Counted from the stretch's first letter, positions 24,904-33,498 are shown. The stretch is 64,000 nt of DNA from DATDAW01 sp036525185 (GCA_036525185.1 DATDAW010000043.1:12001-76000), one strand, 5' to 3'. Notes: a model not told the origin generated them from the sequence alone. Translations and numbers: made by a program.

Positions 24904-26501
24904 CCGCTGACCTGGACCATGGCGGCGGCGGTCCGCGTCTCGACCATGAGTTTTTGGAGAATTCTGTGCACGTGGTTCTCAACGGTCCGCTTGCTGATGC
25001 CCAAAATAACCGCAATTTCCGAATCCCGTTTACCCAGCTTGATCCAATGATGGATCTCCGCCTCTCGTGATGACAGTGTTGGAAGGGCGGCCTTTGCAGG
25101 CGTCTGATTGGAGCTCGAGCGACCTTCCTGCAGCGGAAGGGGAGGAGAAAATTCCGCATCGAGACAGTCCTCGGCCGTCATCAAGCGAAGGCGCGTGGTT
25201 GCTGTGGCAGGAACCGGCTTTTTCCGTGCCAGCTGGATTAAAGCTTGGATACCGAGATATCCCATCGTGTAAGGATCCTGGATCACGAGTCCCTGCACAT
25301 CTCCCTTACCCAAGGCGTTACGGAGAAAAGCGTTGCTATCGAAGCCGACCAGCTTCACTTTTCCGCCCGCCAGATCGGCCTCGCGCAGGGCCAAAAGCAT
25401 CCCTTCGACAGCATATTCGTTGACCGCAAAAATCCCGTCCACGTTCGATCCAAAACGGGCAACCAGATCCTTCGAAATCTCACAGGCAGTTTGCTGGGTG
25501 CCTCCCGCATAATGATTTTCACTGATAATTTTTATCTGAGGAAACTTATTTTTCAGGGTATGCAGAAATCCGGCCGCGCGTTCATTGGTGCTGGCTGAAT
25601 GCCGCAATTGCCGCAGAAGGATTACCCTTCCATTTCCGTTAAGTAGTTTGCCTAGATGATTAGCGGCAACGCACCCTCCACGGAAGTTATCTGTGGCGAT
25701 GAAACTTTTTACGTGTTCACTTTCGAGGGCGGAATCGGCGATAACAACCGGGATGTTGGCGTTCAGAACGGAATTAACCGAGGCAATGAGAGCGCGGCAA
25801 TCCAACGGCCCGAGTAATACTCCATCCACGTGGTGATCGGGTTGGCTCTCAACAAGTTCAATCTGACGGCTGCAGTCGTCCTCTCGCCGGCCGGGATCGT
25901 TCCATGAAATCCTAATCTCACCCTGACTCGCTTGGTGTTCGTGAGCCGCCGCCAGGCTGCCGGCCTGAAAACGTTTCCAAAAATCCTGTACATACCCTTT
26001 GGGGATGACAGCGAAAACGTTGGCATCACGCTTGCGAATCAAAGATGGAAGGCTGCTGATCTGTTTTGCGAGCCTGTGTGGAGGTGCCATCAACCTGCTG
26101 CTTGGACGGTCCTCGCGTTTTCCGCTCCAATTTCTCCTCGAACGCCGCTTCTGATCCAGAACTCTTTCAATCCGGGCCCAGACGCCGTCGAATTTCCAGG
26201 AAAAAAAACAATTGTAAACGGTCTTCCAGGGCGGCAAATCATGGGGAAGCATCCGCCAGGAACACCGAGCCGTCTGCGCGTACAGGATGGCGTTTACCAT
26301 ATCGCGCTGGGAATACTTGAGCTGCCGGCCCCTTCCTGGAACCTCAGGCACGAAAGCCTGAATCCGGGACCATTCGGTTTCATCCAGATCGGATGGATAA
26401 GCCGGGGGGTTTTGTGCTTTGGAGTTGGAGTCGATCGGTTCCTCCTGATCTGGTGGAACGTCGGCTCCCTTGGCCGCAGCCTTAGAAGGGGGGATTTCCA
26501 T
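24900..26501 (-). CDS. Three-domain regulator: DUF4096 transposase-type N-domain, sugar-binding domain, LuxR HTH
   Basis: A 533-residue continuous frame with an unusual domain order. Residues 1-34 are a polar linker. Residues 35-115 match the DNA-binding N-domain of IS5/IS4-type transposases (DUF4096): L-D-E-T-E-W-S-R-I, then N-A-I-L-Y-A, C-S-W-R-M-L-P-H-D, P-W-K-T-V-Y and F-D-G-V-W. The DDE catalytic part is absent. Residues 160-445 match a RbsB/LacI-type periplasmic-binding fold, without a signal peptide, so it is cytoplasmic. Residues 473-530 are a LuxR-type HTH (L-S-S-R-E-A-E-I, then S-K-R-T-V-E-N-H-V). It is probably a sugar-responsive transcription factor with two DNA-binding modules. 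It is divergent from the GH32 fructan hydrolase gene, its likely target. The start is the ATG at 26501. Confidence 0.82.
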   Translation of the reverse strand: MEIPPSKAAAKGADVPPDQEEPIDSNSKAQNPPAYPSDLDETEWSRIQAFVPEVPGRGRQLKYSQRDMVNAILYAQTARCSWRMLPHDLPPWKTVYNCFFSWKFDGVWARIERVLDQKRRSRRNWSGKREDRPSSRLMAPPHRLAKQISSLPSLIRKRDANVFAVIPKGYVQDFWKRFQAGSLAAAHEHQASQGEIRISWNDPGRREDDCSRQIELVESQPDHHVDGVLLGPLDCRALIASVNSVLNANIPVVIADSALESEHVKSFIATDNFRGGCVAANHLGKLLNGNGRVILLRQLRHSASTNERAAGFLHTLKNKFPQIKIISENHYAGGTQQTACEISKDLVARFGSNVDGIFAVNEYAVEGMLLALREADLAGGKVKLVGFDSNAFLRNALGKGDVQGLVIQDPYTMGYLGIQALIQLARKKPVPATATTRLRLMTAEDCLDAEFSPPLPLQEGRSSSNQTPAKAALPTLSSREAEIHHWIKLGKRDSEIAVILGISKRTVENHVHRILQKLMVETRTAAAMVQVSG

Positions 26502-26619
26502 GTGTCTACAAAGCTGTTGCGAGCCGCATTTGTCAAAAATTTTATTAATCTGTACTCATCCCCAACGAGCCTTTCGGATCAGTGCAACTCGTTGATTTTC
26601 CGGACAATCCGATACCTGC

Positions 26620-26635
26620 CGTAGGTAGTCCTACG
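26620..26635. promoter_or_regulatory. Palindromic candidate operator before the GH32 gene
   Basis: A perfect inverted repeat CGTAGG-TAGT-CCTACG lies in the 232-base divergent region between the regulator and hydrolase starts. A related palindrome, AGTAGGCCTACT, lies just after the hydrolase gene (29569-29580). An AT-rich patch at about 26526-26556 is the best place for the promoters. The operator role is inferred from symmetry and place. Confidence 0.4.
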
Positions 26636-26733
26636 CATTGCGATGGTCTGCTTCGGGTGACATGATCCGCACGGCTTCGGCATTGGCCCGGCTTTCGCTC
26701 AGGCCCCCTATCAATCCCCATCTCACCAGATAT

Positions 26734-29526
26734 ATGAATCCATCGATCGCTCCAAATGGGCGGATTTTCTCCGCCCCAACTGTTCCTCTCCATTCGGCTC
26801 CTACGCCGCAAAAAAGCCTGAAGACGCTGCTCAAAAGAACCTATCCCCTGGCATCTGCTGCTGTTGCTGCTTTGGTCCTCACAGGGTCTCACCCAGCTCA
26901 GGCGCAGGTCCCGCCGACCTATCTAGAACCATATCGCCCGCAGTTCCATTTCACGTCGGCAGAGAACTGGATCAACGACCCAAACGGACTGGTGAGCTAC
27001 CGGGGCAAGCACCACATGTTCTACCAGTACAACCCGTTCGGGGACATGTGGGGTTTCGACATTTCCTGGGGGCACGCCGTTAGCAAAGACATGGTACACT
27101 GGCAAGAGCTGCCTGTCGCCATACCGGCAACGGACACTGTATCGATCTTCTCCGGCAGCGCCGTTGTGGACGAGAAGAACAGTAGCGGTTTCGGCACCCG
27201 ACGCAACCCGCCACTCGTTGCGATTTACACTGCTTTCTTTAGAAAGGACGGCATTGATCCTAAGGACGGCTCGGTGATCCCGCAGGGCACTCAGGCCCAG
27301 TTCATAGCCTTCAGCACAGACGAGGGGCTAACTTGGACACCATACGAGAAAAACCCGGTGATCAACCCAAACAAGGACTCCTCGGTCAATCCCAAGGAAT
27401 TCCGCGATCCCAAGGTTTTTTGGTATGAGCCGAGCAAACAATGGATCATGGCCATCGCACTCTCGGCGCAACGTATGATCCGGTTCTACTCCTCGATGGA
27501 TCTCAAGAATTGGACCAAACTGAGCGACTTCGGCCCGGCCAACGCAGTGGGTGGCGTCTGGGAGTGTCCTGACCTATTTCAGTTGCCCGTGGAAACTCAT
27601 CGCTTCAAACACCCAGGCCAACTCGAGCAGCAGCGAGACGACATTGCATCGAGGAAGCCGGACAACGACAACCCCTCCAAGACGAAGCGGCGCGACAGCA
27701 AGTGGGTGCTGGTGGTGAGTCTGAACCCCGGCGGCGTCGCGGGCGGGTCCGGCGCTCAGTACTTTACTGGCAATTTCGACGGCTACAAGTTCACCGCTGA
27801 GGACGTCATCGATCCTGCCACGCCACCGCCGGGAACACTTTTCCAGAATTTTGAGAGTAGTACCACCTTTGCAGGCTTGGGCTGGACCGCCACGGGGGAT
27901 TTTGTGGGTGAAGGGCCAGTCACCGGCAATCTGCCTGGTCAAAGTGGGGTATCCGGCTTTCTCGGCAAACAACTGACGAACACCTTCTTCAATGGTGATT
28001 CTTCCATAGGCACAATTACTTCGCCAATATTCACTGTTAGCAAAAAATACATCAACTTGCTCATAGGCGGAGGCAACCACCCCCACGATCCCAACACCAG
28101 CGACGCACCCCAGCCGGCAGGTGTTCTGCTCTTCCCGGGCGCGGACGTGGAGCCCACCGTTCCGGGCACTACGTCCTATGAACAACTCGGTTGGACTGCA
28201 ACCGGCGGCTTGGTCGGCGAGAAAGTGGCCACGGGGCCAATTGGAGGACAACAGCCGGTCTCCGGCTTCGAGGGGAATGGGTTAATTAATACCTTCACGA
28301 ACGGAAGCGATCAGGCCATAGGCACCCTCACCTCACCGGAATTCACAATCAGCAAGCCTTATATCAACTTCCTGATCGGGGGAGGAAATCATCCCTATCC
28401 GGGCAACAACGATGCCACGGCGGTGCTCCTACTGGTAAATGGTCAAGTGGTTGACTCAGCGATCGGTCAGGCGAACGAGGCTTTGAACTGGGCGTCCTTC
28501 AACGTGAGTCAGTACGTTGGGCAACAAGCTCAAATCGAGATTGTCGACCAGAATTCGGGTGGATGGGGTCACATCAACGCGGATGAGTTCTTAGCTGCCG
28601 ATAGCCCGGCTCACCCAAGCTCGACCGAAACAACCGTCAACCTCGTGGTGGACGGCAACATTGTGCGCAGCGCTACCGGCCCCAACAGCGAGCAATTAAG
28701 CTGGAGGGCCTGGAACGTGGCTGACTTCGCCGGCAAGCAGGCCCAGATAGAGGTCATCGACAGGAACAATGGCGGCTTTGGCCATATTCTGGTGGATGAT
28801 ATCTACCTCTCCGATGTTCCCAAGCAGCAGGCGAACTGGATCGACTGGGGTCGAGACTTCTATGCCGTCAACTCGTGGAACAATCTGCCCGATAACAAAC
28901 GGCGCTGGGTCGCATGGATGAGCAACTGGGACTACGCGGGCTCAATTCCTACGTCTCCTTGGCGCAGCGCAATGAGCATTCCGCGCGATGTGACCCTCAC
29001 CCTACTCGACGGGAAGGTTCAGCTGAAGCAGGAACCAATCCCGGAACTGCGCCGACTTCGCTCAGCAACGGCTTATTGTCAGAGCGGCCGTATTCCGGCG
29101 GGCACGACCCCTCTCAGCGTCAAAGGCAAAGCCTTGGAGATCGTCGCCGAGTTCCAGGTGGGCACAGCATCCAAGTTTGGCTTCAAAGTGCGCACCGGCT
29201 CCGGAGAAGAAACTCTCGTCGGCTACGATGTTCCTGCGGGTGAGATCTTTGTGGATCGAACGAAGTCAGGGCAGGTGGCCTTCAGCAACTTGTTCCCGAG
29301 CCGGGAAACGGTTCCACTGGCGGCAAAGAATGGCCGTGTGAAACTGCACATCTTTGTCGATTGGTCTTCCGTTGAGGTCTTTGGAGGCGACGGAACGGCT
29401 GTAATCACGGATCAGATCTTCCCAAATCCTGATAGCGACGGCCTCGCCCTCTTTGCGAGCGGAGGGGACGCCAGGCTGGTCTCCATGCAGATCTGGCCAC
29501 TGGGCTCGATCTGGAACGGACAATAA
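26734..29526 (+). CDS. Secreted GH32 fructan hydrolase (levanase/inulinase-like) with nested insertion module
   Basis: A secreted GH32 enzyme of about 930 residues. The three catalytic elements are present (numbering from this start): nucleophile Asp82 in W-I-N-D-P-N-G, Asp225 in F-R-D-P-K, and the acid/base Glu277 in W-E-C-P-D. A signal-like segment with A-S-A-A-V-A-A-L-V-L and an A-Q-A cleavage site ends near residue 58, so the true start could be later or the leader is long. The five-blade propeller is interrupted after F-D-G-Y-K-F by an insertion of some 330 residues and resumes at W-I-D-W-G-R-D-F-Y-A. The C-terminal beta-sandwich (about 748-930) contains L-H-I-F-V-D-W-S-S-V-E-V-F. A TTG at 26638 and an ATG at 26662 also lie in frame. 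It is divergently paired with the sugar-binding-domain regulator. Confidence 0.92.
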   Translation: MNPSIAPNGRIFSAPTVPLHSAPTPQKSLKTLLKRTYPLASAAVAALVLTGSHPAQAQVPPTYLEPYRPQFHFTSAENWINDPNGLVSYRGKHHMFYQYNPFGDMWGFDISWGHAVSKDMVHWQELPVAIPATDTVSIFSGSAVVDEKNSSGFGTRRNPPLVAIYTAFFRKDGIDPKDGSVIPQGTQAQFIAFSTDEGLTWTPYEKNPVINPNKDSSVNPKEFRDPKVFWYEPSKQWIMAIALSAQRMIRFYSSMDLKNWTKLSDFGPANAVGGVWECPDLFQLPVETHRFKHPGQLEQQRDDIASRKPDNDNPSKTKRRDSKWVLVVSLNPGGVAGGSGAQYFTGNFDGYKFTAEDVIDPATPPPGTLFQNFESSTTFAGLGWTATGDFVGEGPVTGNLPGQSGVSGFLGKQLTNTFFNGDSSIGTITSPIFTVSKKYINLLIGGGNHPHDPNTSDAPQPAGVLLFPGADVEPTVPGTTSYEQLGWTATGGLVGEKVATGPIGGQQPVSGFEGNGLINTFTNGSDQAIGTLTSPEFTISKPYINFLIGGGNHPYPGNNDATAVLLLVNGQVVDSAIGQANEALNWASFNVSQYVGQQAQIEIVDQNSGGWGHINADEFLAADSPAHPSSTETTVNLVVDGNIVRSATGPNSEQLSWRAWNVADFAGKQAQIEVIDRNNGGFGHILVDDIYLSDVPKQQANWIDWGRDFYAVNSWNNLPDNKRRWVAWMSNWDYAGSIPTSPWRSAMSIPRDVTLTLLDGKVQLKQEPIPELRRLRSATAYCQSGRIPAGTTPLSVKGKALEIVAEFQVGTASKFGFKVRTGSGEETLVGYDVPAGEIFVDRTKSGQVAFSNLFPSRETVPLAAKNGRVKLHIFVDWSSVEVFGGDGTAVITDQIFPNPDSDGLALFASGGDARLVSMQIWPLGSIWNGQ
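27835..28818 (+). repeat. Doubly nested insertion module inside the GH32 propeller
   Basis: The insertion contains two copies of one module made of halves A (W-T-A-T-G ... V-S-G-F ... L-T-S-P ... I-G-G-G-N-H-P) and B (V-D-G ... W-x-x-x-N-V ... A-Q-I-E ... G-H-I). Their order is A1-A2-B2-B1. A1 is at 27844-28092, A2 to B2 at 28168-28602 and B1 at 28627-28818. One complete copy therefore sits inside the other. Related GH32 proteins carry a single such domain (DUF4980-like) at this blade. Confidence 0.75.
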
Positions 29527-29538
29527 ACCTTCATTGAG

Positions 29539-29616
29539 CCTGCTCTTTATTGCTCCTGCAAAGTGCTCAGTAGGCCTACTCGTACAGAGTAAGTAAAGGT
29601 AAAGTTCAAGAGCAGG
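29539..29616. other. Inverted repeat and palindrome after the GH32 gene
   Basis: CCTGCTCTT (29539-29547) and AAGAGCAGG (29608-29616) form a perfect nine-base inverted repeat. The 12-base palindrome AGTAGGCCTACT (29569-29580) lies in the loop. It could end the GH32 transcript or be a second regulator site. There is no U-run, so a standard terminator is not shown. Confidence 0.35.
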
Positions 29617-29661
29617 AATAAGTGCCTTCCCCAACAAGACGGCCGGGGGCGTGACGCAACG

Positions 29662-30357
29662 TTACGCCTCCGGCTTGATTTTATAATTTACCCGGCGTGA
29701 AATGAGCCATGCGACCCCGAACATGTCGGCAGTCGCTTTGAAGGCGCGATTACCGAGGCCGTATTTGCTGATACCGGCAACCCGGTGACGATGGTTGACG
29801 GGTATCTCGACCAGTTTGTAGCCCGCACTTTTGATTAACGCCGGAATAAAGCGGTGCATCCCGTAGAATAAAAAGAGCGCGTCGCGAGTTTCGGTACGCA
29901 GCGCTTTGAGGCTGCATCCCGTGTCGCGCACGCCGTCACCAATGAATCGGCTCCGCACAAAGTTTGCCACGCGGCTGGTTATGCGCTTGACCACGGTGTC
30001 CCTGCGTTTCGCCCGATAACCGCAGACAAGGTCGGCACCCTTGTCGATCTCAGCGACAAGTTTGGCGATGTCCGCCGGGTCGTTTTGCAGGTCACCGTCA
30101 AGCAGGACAATTATTTCGCCCGCTGCGGCCATGATGCCAGCATACATGGCGGCGCTTTGACCGGTATTCTTTTCAAATTGCAGCACCCGCACGCCGGACT
30201 TTCGCTGAATCCGGTCCGCCGTGGCGTCTCTTGAGCCGTCATCGACGAAAATGATTTCGTAATCGAACCCAGAGAGGCCGGATTCAAGCTGCTGCTGGAG
30301 CGGGACAACATTGTCCTCTTCGTTGTAAAGCGGAATGACGGCGGAAATGCGTGGCAT
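29662..30357 (-). CDS. Glycosyltransferase family 2, DPM1-like (polyprenyl-phosphate sugar synthase)
   Basis: A 231-residue GT2 enzyme, probably loading a sugar onto a polyprenyl phosphate on the cytoplasmic face. It starts with S-A-V-I-P-L-Y-N-E-E-D-N, then F-V-D-D-G-S-R-D, the catalytic L-L-D-G-D-L-Q-N-D-P motif near residue 92, and R-D-T-G-C-S-L-K. No C-terminal membrane helices remain, unlike GtrB. I chose the ATG at 30357, which gives the family N-terminus. It lies 35 bases downstream of the ArnT-like gene, fitting a donor-lipid/transferase pair. Confidence 0.9.
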   Translation of the reverse strand: MPRISAVIPLYNEEDNVVPLQQQLESGLSGFDYEIIFVDDGSRDATADRIQRKSGVRVLQFEKNTGQSAAMYAGIMAAAGEIIVLLDGDLQNDPADIAKLVAEIDKGADLVCGYRAKRRDTVVKRITSRVANFVRSRFIGDGVRDTGCSLKALRTETRDALFLFYGMHRFIPALIKSAGYKLVEIPVNHRHRVAGISKYGLGNRAFKATADMFGVAWLISRRVNYKIKPEA

Positions 30358-30392
30358 GGTGAAAAATGGGCGGCCAGTATCGACCACCTCGG

Positions 30393-31958
30393 CTACAGCG
30401 GCAACGTTTGATAATCGTAACAAACAAAAAAGCGCATTTCCCTCAAAGGCATTCCGTGGAGGCTGATCTGCCGGCTGCCGACGTATTCCCAACGCGCAAA
30501 ACCTCGAATGAGAGCGCTGGCGGGTTTTCCTTCCGCACGATCGGTAACGTATAAGGCGTTACGGCCGATGAACTTATTGACGCCCTGCTGTTCTGTATTG
30601 AACGGATCAAGCTGGGACGGCGGCGCTTCCTCGAACAAATCGTAGCTCGGCCAGAACGAAAATTGGTTCTGAATAACCTGGGATTCCGGAATATAAACAG
30701 GCGGATGCCCCGGCTCGGCAGGCGTTTTATCAGGCAAATACCACGCCAGCGATGCGGCCACCTGGTACTTGTTGGCAATGAGAAAAACAGGGGCACCTGT
30801 TTTGGTTTCGACTTCCTTGCGGACTTCCCCGACGACTTTTGCGGTCTCTTTCCATCCTCGAAGGCGGGCGCCGGGATCCCAGGCATAGGGCCACTTCACC
30901 CCAATGGTCCGGAGCGGCTCTGAGATAATCAAAGCCACGGAAATCAGCGCACCCAGTGCCAGCGCGGCGAACGCCAGTTTGTTCACCCATGCCCGTGTTT
31001 CGCTGCGCCGCAGCCAATCATGGACAGAAAAAATGGCGAGCGTGACCATGGCTGGCGCGGTCCAATTCGCCTCGCCCGCTTCTTTGAACGCGAGGCCGAA
31101 ATAGAGCGCGATGAGCGGCACCGAAAATGCAATCAGAAAGGAAGTCTTGCGATGGGTTCGCATGGCGCGAATTCCGACGAAAAGGCTCACGACGAGCATT
31201 CCGAAAATCAGCGGCGAATAGACGCCCAAATGTGCCCCCAGAAACTCCAGCGGCTGCAAGGGATGAAAGGAAAAACCTGAGTCCAGCCCGCCGCGTTCGC
31301 TCAAATGGCCGAGCGTGATCCAATTATGCTGAGCATTCCAAATTACAGGTGGTGTCAGACACAGAAGCCCGATCACGATTGAAATGTAAATGCCCGGCCG
31401 TTTCCATTCCGAGCGCCAGGCAGGAACAATGAGCAGGACAGCGATCATAGAAATGAACGCCGCCAGATTGGTGTATTTGCAGAGCGCGCCGAGGCCGATT
31501 GCGAAACCCGTGGCAATCCACCACAGCGAAAACTTTGGCGATTTTTCCAACGCCAACCAGAAAGTCAGTACGCCAGCGGACCAGAAAAAAATCGAGAGTG
31601 GATCGATCGTCATCACGAGCGATCCCGCATTGAAGATCGGGATGCACTGGATGAGAAGCACGACCCAGAGTGCCGTTTTTTCGTCGTAAAACCTTTTCGC
31701 CAAGGCAAATACGATGAGCGACGTCCCAAGTGCAAGAAGTGGACTGAAAAAACGCACGCCAAATTCCGTGGCGCCGAAGAGCTTGGTCGATGCCAGAATC
31801 GTCATCGCGACCCCGGGGCCCTTGGAATAATAGGACAGATCCGGCCGCTGCGACCACATGTAATAATAGGCTTCATCCGGCGACAGCTCGTTGGCCCCGC
31901 AGATCGCGAGCCGGATCACCGTGAGAACGACCAGAAAAATGGCGAGACGGAGCTTCAT
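30393..31958 (-). CDS. ArnT-like GT39 membrane glycosyltransferase
   Basis: A 521-residue GT-C enzyme with about ten to twelve membrane helices and a C-terminal soluble part. The first periplasmic loop carries the catalytic motif S-P-D-E-A-Y-Y-Y-M-W, typical of GT39/ArnT-type transferases that take sugars from polyprenyl-phosphate donors. Y-Y-S-K-G-P follows. The neighbouring DPM1-like gene probably makes the donor, and the PAP2 phosphatase gene is seven bases upstream. The ATG at 31958 is chosen since it begins the first helix. The acceptor (lipid A, protein or O-antigen) is unknown. Confidence 0.88.
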   Translation of the reverse strand: MKLRLAIFLVVLTVIRLAICGANELSPDEAYYYMWSQRPDLSYYSKGPGVAMTILASTKLFGATEFGVRFFSPLLALGTSLIVFALAKRFYDEKTALWVVLLIQCIPIFNAGSLVMTIDPLSIFFWSAGVLTFWLALEKSPKFSLWWIATGFAIGLGALCKYTNLAAFISMIAVLLIVPAWRSEWKRPGIYISIVIGLLCLTPPVIWNAQHNWITLGHLSERGGLDSGFSFHPLQPLEFLGAHLGVYSPLIFGMLVVSLFVGIRAMRTHRKTSFLIAFSVPLIALYFGLAFKEAGEANWTAPAMVTLAIFSVHDWLRRSETRAWVNKLAFAALALGALISVALIISEPLRTIGVKWPYAWDPGARLRGWKETAKVVGEVRKEVETKTGAPVFLIANKYQVAASLAWYLPDKTPAEPGHPPVYIPESQVIQNQFSFWPSYDLFEEAPPSQLDPFNTEQQGVNKFIGRNALYVTDRAEGKPASALIRGFARWEYVGSRQISLHGMPLREMRFFVCYDYQTLPL

Positions 31959-31965
31959 TCGTCCC

Positions 31966-32610
31966 TCATGCCAGCAGTTTCGGGTTTTTTTCGAACGTTT
32001 TCGCCATCCAACGGGGCCCCCATTTTTCCCATGCCAGCGACAACAACACCAGCACCACCGACGCAAGCCCGATCGCCATCAACGCGGAAACCAAAATGTC
32101 GCTCGGCCAGTGGGAACCGACATAAACCCGCGAATAACTGACCAGTGCCGCGGGGAAAAGCGCCAGCCAGCCCCAACGCCGGTAAAACGCAAACAACACT
32201 GTGGCTATGGCAAAATTGTTTACGACATGGCCGGACGGAAACGAGTTCCCATTCACTGGCTTCGTGGACACCTTGGACATCTTGATCCGCAGTGGCTTGC
32301 CGAGCGCCAGCAAACGCGGTTTTGCCTTTGCCAAATCGACGATTCGGACATCGTTGCGAATGTCGTTTGGCCGTGGGCGCGCGACGGTTTCCTTCAACGT
32401 CTGGACCGCTATCCCGTCGGAAATCGCCACCACCACGCCTACACAGACAATAAAAGCCCGCGCTCGAAAACCGCCAAAAAGCAGCGTAAGTCCCGCAATC
32501 AACACAAGCACCGGAGCCCACAGATCGAAGCTCGAAGCCATCGCCATCACACGATCGAGCACCGGATTCGTCCAGGTTCGATTGATTAAAAAAAGGATTT
32601 GCTGGTCCAA
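31966..32610 (-). CDS. PAP2-family lipid phosphatase
   Basis: A 214-residue membrane phosphatase with six helices and the three PAP2 motifs: K-E-T-V-A-R-P-R-P, P-S-G-H, and S-R-V-Y-V-G-S-H-W-P-S-D. It probably dephosphorylates undecaprenyl diphosphate or a lipid A phosphate. The start is a TTG at 32610 with GGAG about seven bases before; the next ATG would remove the first helix. It precedes the GT39 gene by seven bases, suggesting an operon for lipid-linked sugar transfer. Only 32 bases separate it from the divergent LolA-like gene. Confidence 0.88.
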   Translation of the reverse strand: MDQQILFLINRTWTNPVLDRVMAMASSFDLWAPVLVLIAGLTLLFGGFRARAFIVCVGVVVAISDGIAVQTLKETVARPRPNDIRNDVRIVDLAKAKPRLLALGKPLRIKMSKVSTKPVNGNSFPSGHVVNNFAIATVLFAFYRRWGWLALFPAALVSYSRVYVGSHWPSDILVSALMAIGLASVVLVLLSLAWEKWGPRWMAKTFEKNPKLLA

Positions 32611-32642
32611 AAAGAGTCTCCGATGGGGTGAAGGACAACGCT

Positions 32643-33311
32643 ATGAACAGTCTTCCGGTCAAACAAGCACAGAAAACTCTCGCATGGATTGCCGCCATTT
32701 TTCTCGCCACTGCCTCCGCCAGGGCGGCGCCGAATCCGCAGGAAATCATCGCCAGCGTTCGCGAAATCATCCAGGCGCAGGAAACCGCTGTTTCGGGGCA
32801 ACTTCGGACCGGCAGCCAGAGAATCCCGTTTTCGCTGAGACAAGAGGGTGGCGTTTCTGTCTACCGATTCATAAATCCGAGTGAGATCATCCGGGTTACG
32901 TTCGACGACACCGGATCGTCCATTGACGGCGTGAAGGACCCGAAGGCACCCATCCGCGGCTCCATCCTGACCTACGACGATCTCGCACTCCGGTTCCTGT
33001 ATTGGAAAAACATCCAATACGTTGGCCAGGAAAAAATCCGCTCTCTGCCCTGCTGGCATTTGCGCCTTACGCCTTCGACGCGGGGCTCCCAATACGCCAT
33101 TGTGCATCTGTGGGTCAACGTCCAGACAGGCGCCTTTCTCCGAGCCGATGCCTATGACTGGGAAGGCAACAAAGTGAAACAATTTCAGGTCATCTCCACG
33201 CAAACCCTTGGCAACAAACGTCTTCTGCGTCAGATGCGCATCCAGAATATGAAACCGTCGGATCCCATGGCGGAGACGATTACATATTTGGAAATCGAGA
33301 GCCCCAAATAA
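32643..33311 (+). CDS. LolA-like outer-membrane lipoprotein-sorting family protein
   Basis: A 222-residue secreted protein with a signal peptide (hydrophobic 14-27, cleavage A-R-A-A) and a beta-rich LolA-like fold (PF17131 type). Recognisable parts are Y-D-D-L-A-L-R-F-L-Y-W, L-P-C-W-H-L-R-L-T-P and W-V-N-V-Q-T-G-A-F-L-R-A-D-A-Y-D. Such proteins bind acylated cargo in the periplasm. It stands alone and divergent from the PAP2/GT39 operon; a second, classical LolA occurs at 50460. The ATG at 32643 gives a normal signal peptide. Confidence 0.8.
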   Translation: MNSLPVKQAQKTLAWIAAIFLATASARAAPNPQEIIASVREIIQAQETAVSGQLRTGSQRIPFSLRQEGGVSVYRFINPSEIIRVTFDDTGSSIDGVKDPKAPIRGSILTYDDLALRFLYWKNIQYVGQEKIRSLPCWHLRLTPSTRGSQYAIVHLWVNVQTGAFLRADAYDWEGNKVKQFQVISTQTLGNKRLLRQMRIQNMKPSDPMAETITYLEIESPK

Positions 33312-33323
33312 GCTCAAGCCTTT

Positions 33324-33458
33324 GAATCTTACTCTTACTCCCATTCGTAATCGTAATCATTCAGGCTCTTAAACTGGTTCTCTCCCATCAAGGTCCGAGG
33401 AGAGAGTTTGGGAGGTGGGAGGAAAGACAGATCAAGATTACGAGTAAGATAAAAATTC
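33324..33458. repeat. Imperfect palindromic repeat element
   Basis: The left arm (33324-33358) and right arm (33436-33458) share GAAT-YTTAY-TCTTACTC and CGTAATC in inverted order, with a five-base extra block in the left arm. The loop has a second stem, CTCTCC/GGAGAG. The run of TTACTC/GTAATC units and the fold suggest a dispersed palindromic element, not a terminator. It occupies most of the gap before the acyltransferase gene. Confidence 0.5.
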
Positions 33459-33498
33459 GTGTGAATTTTCCACCCTATAAGCCCGACCAAAACCCTTA

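Noticed and set aside
26150..26501. Complete IS5-family transposase
   Set aside because: Only the N-terminal DUF4096 domain is present; the frame continues into a sugar-binding fold, and no DDE motif or terminal repeats were found.
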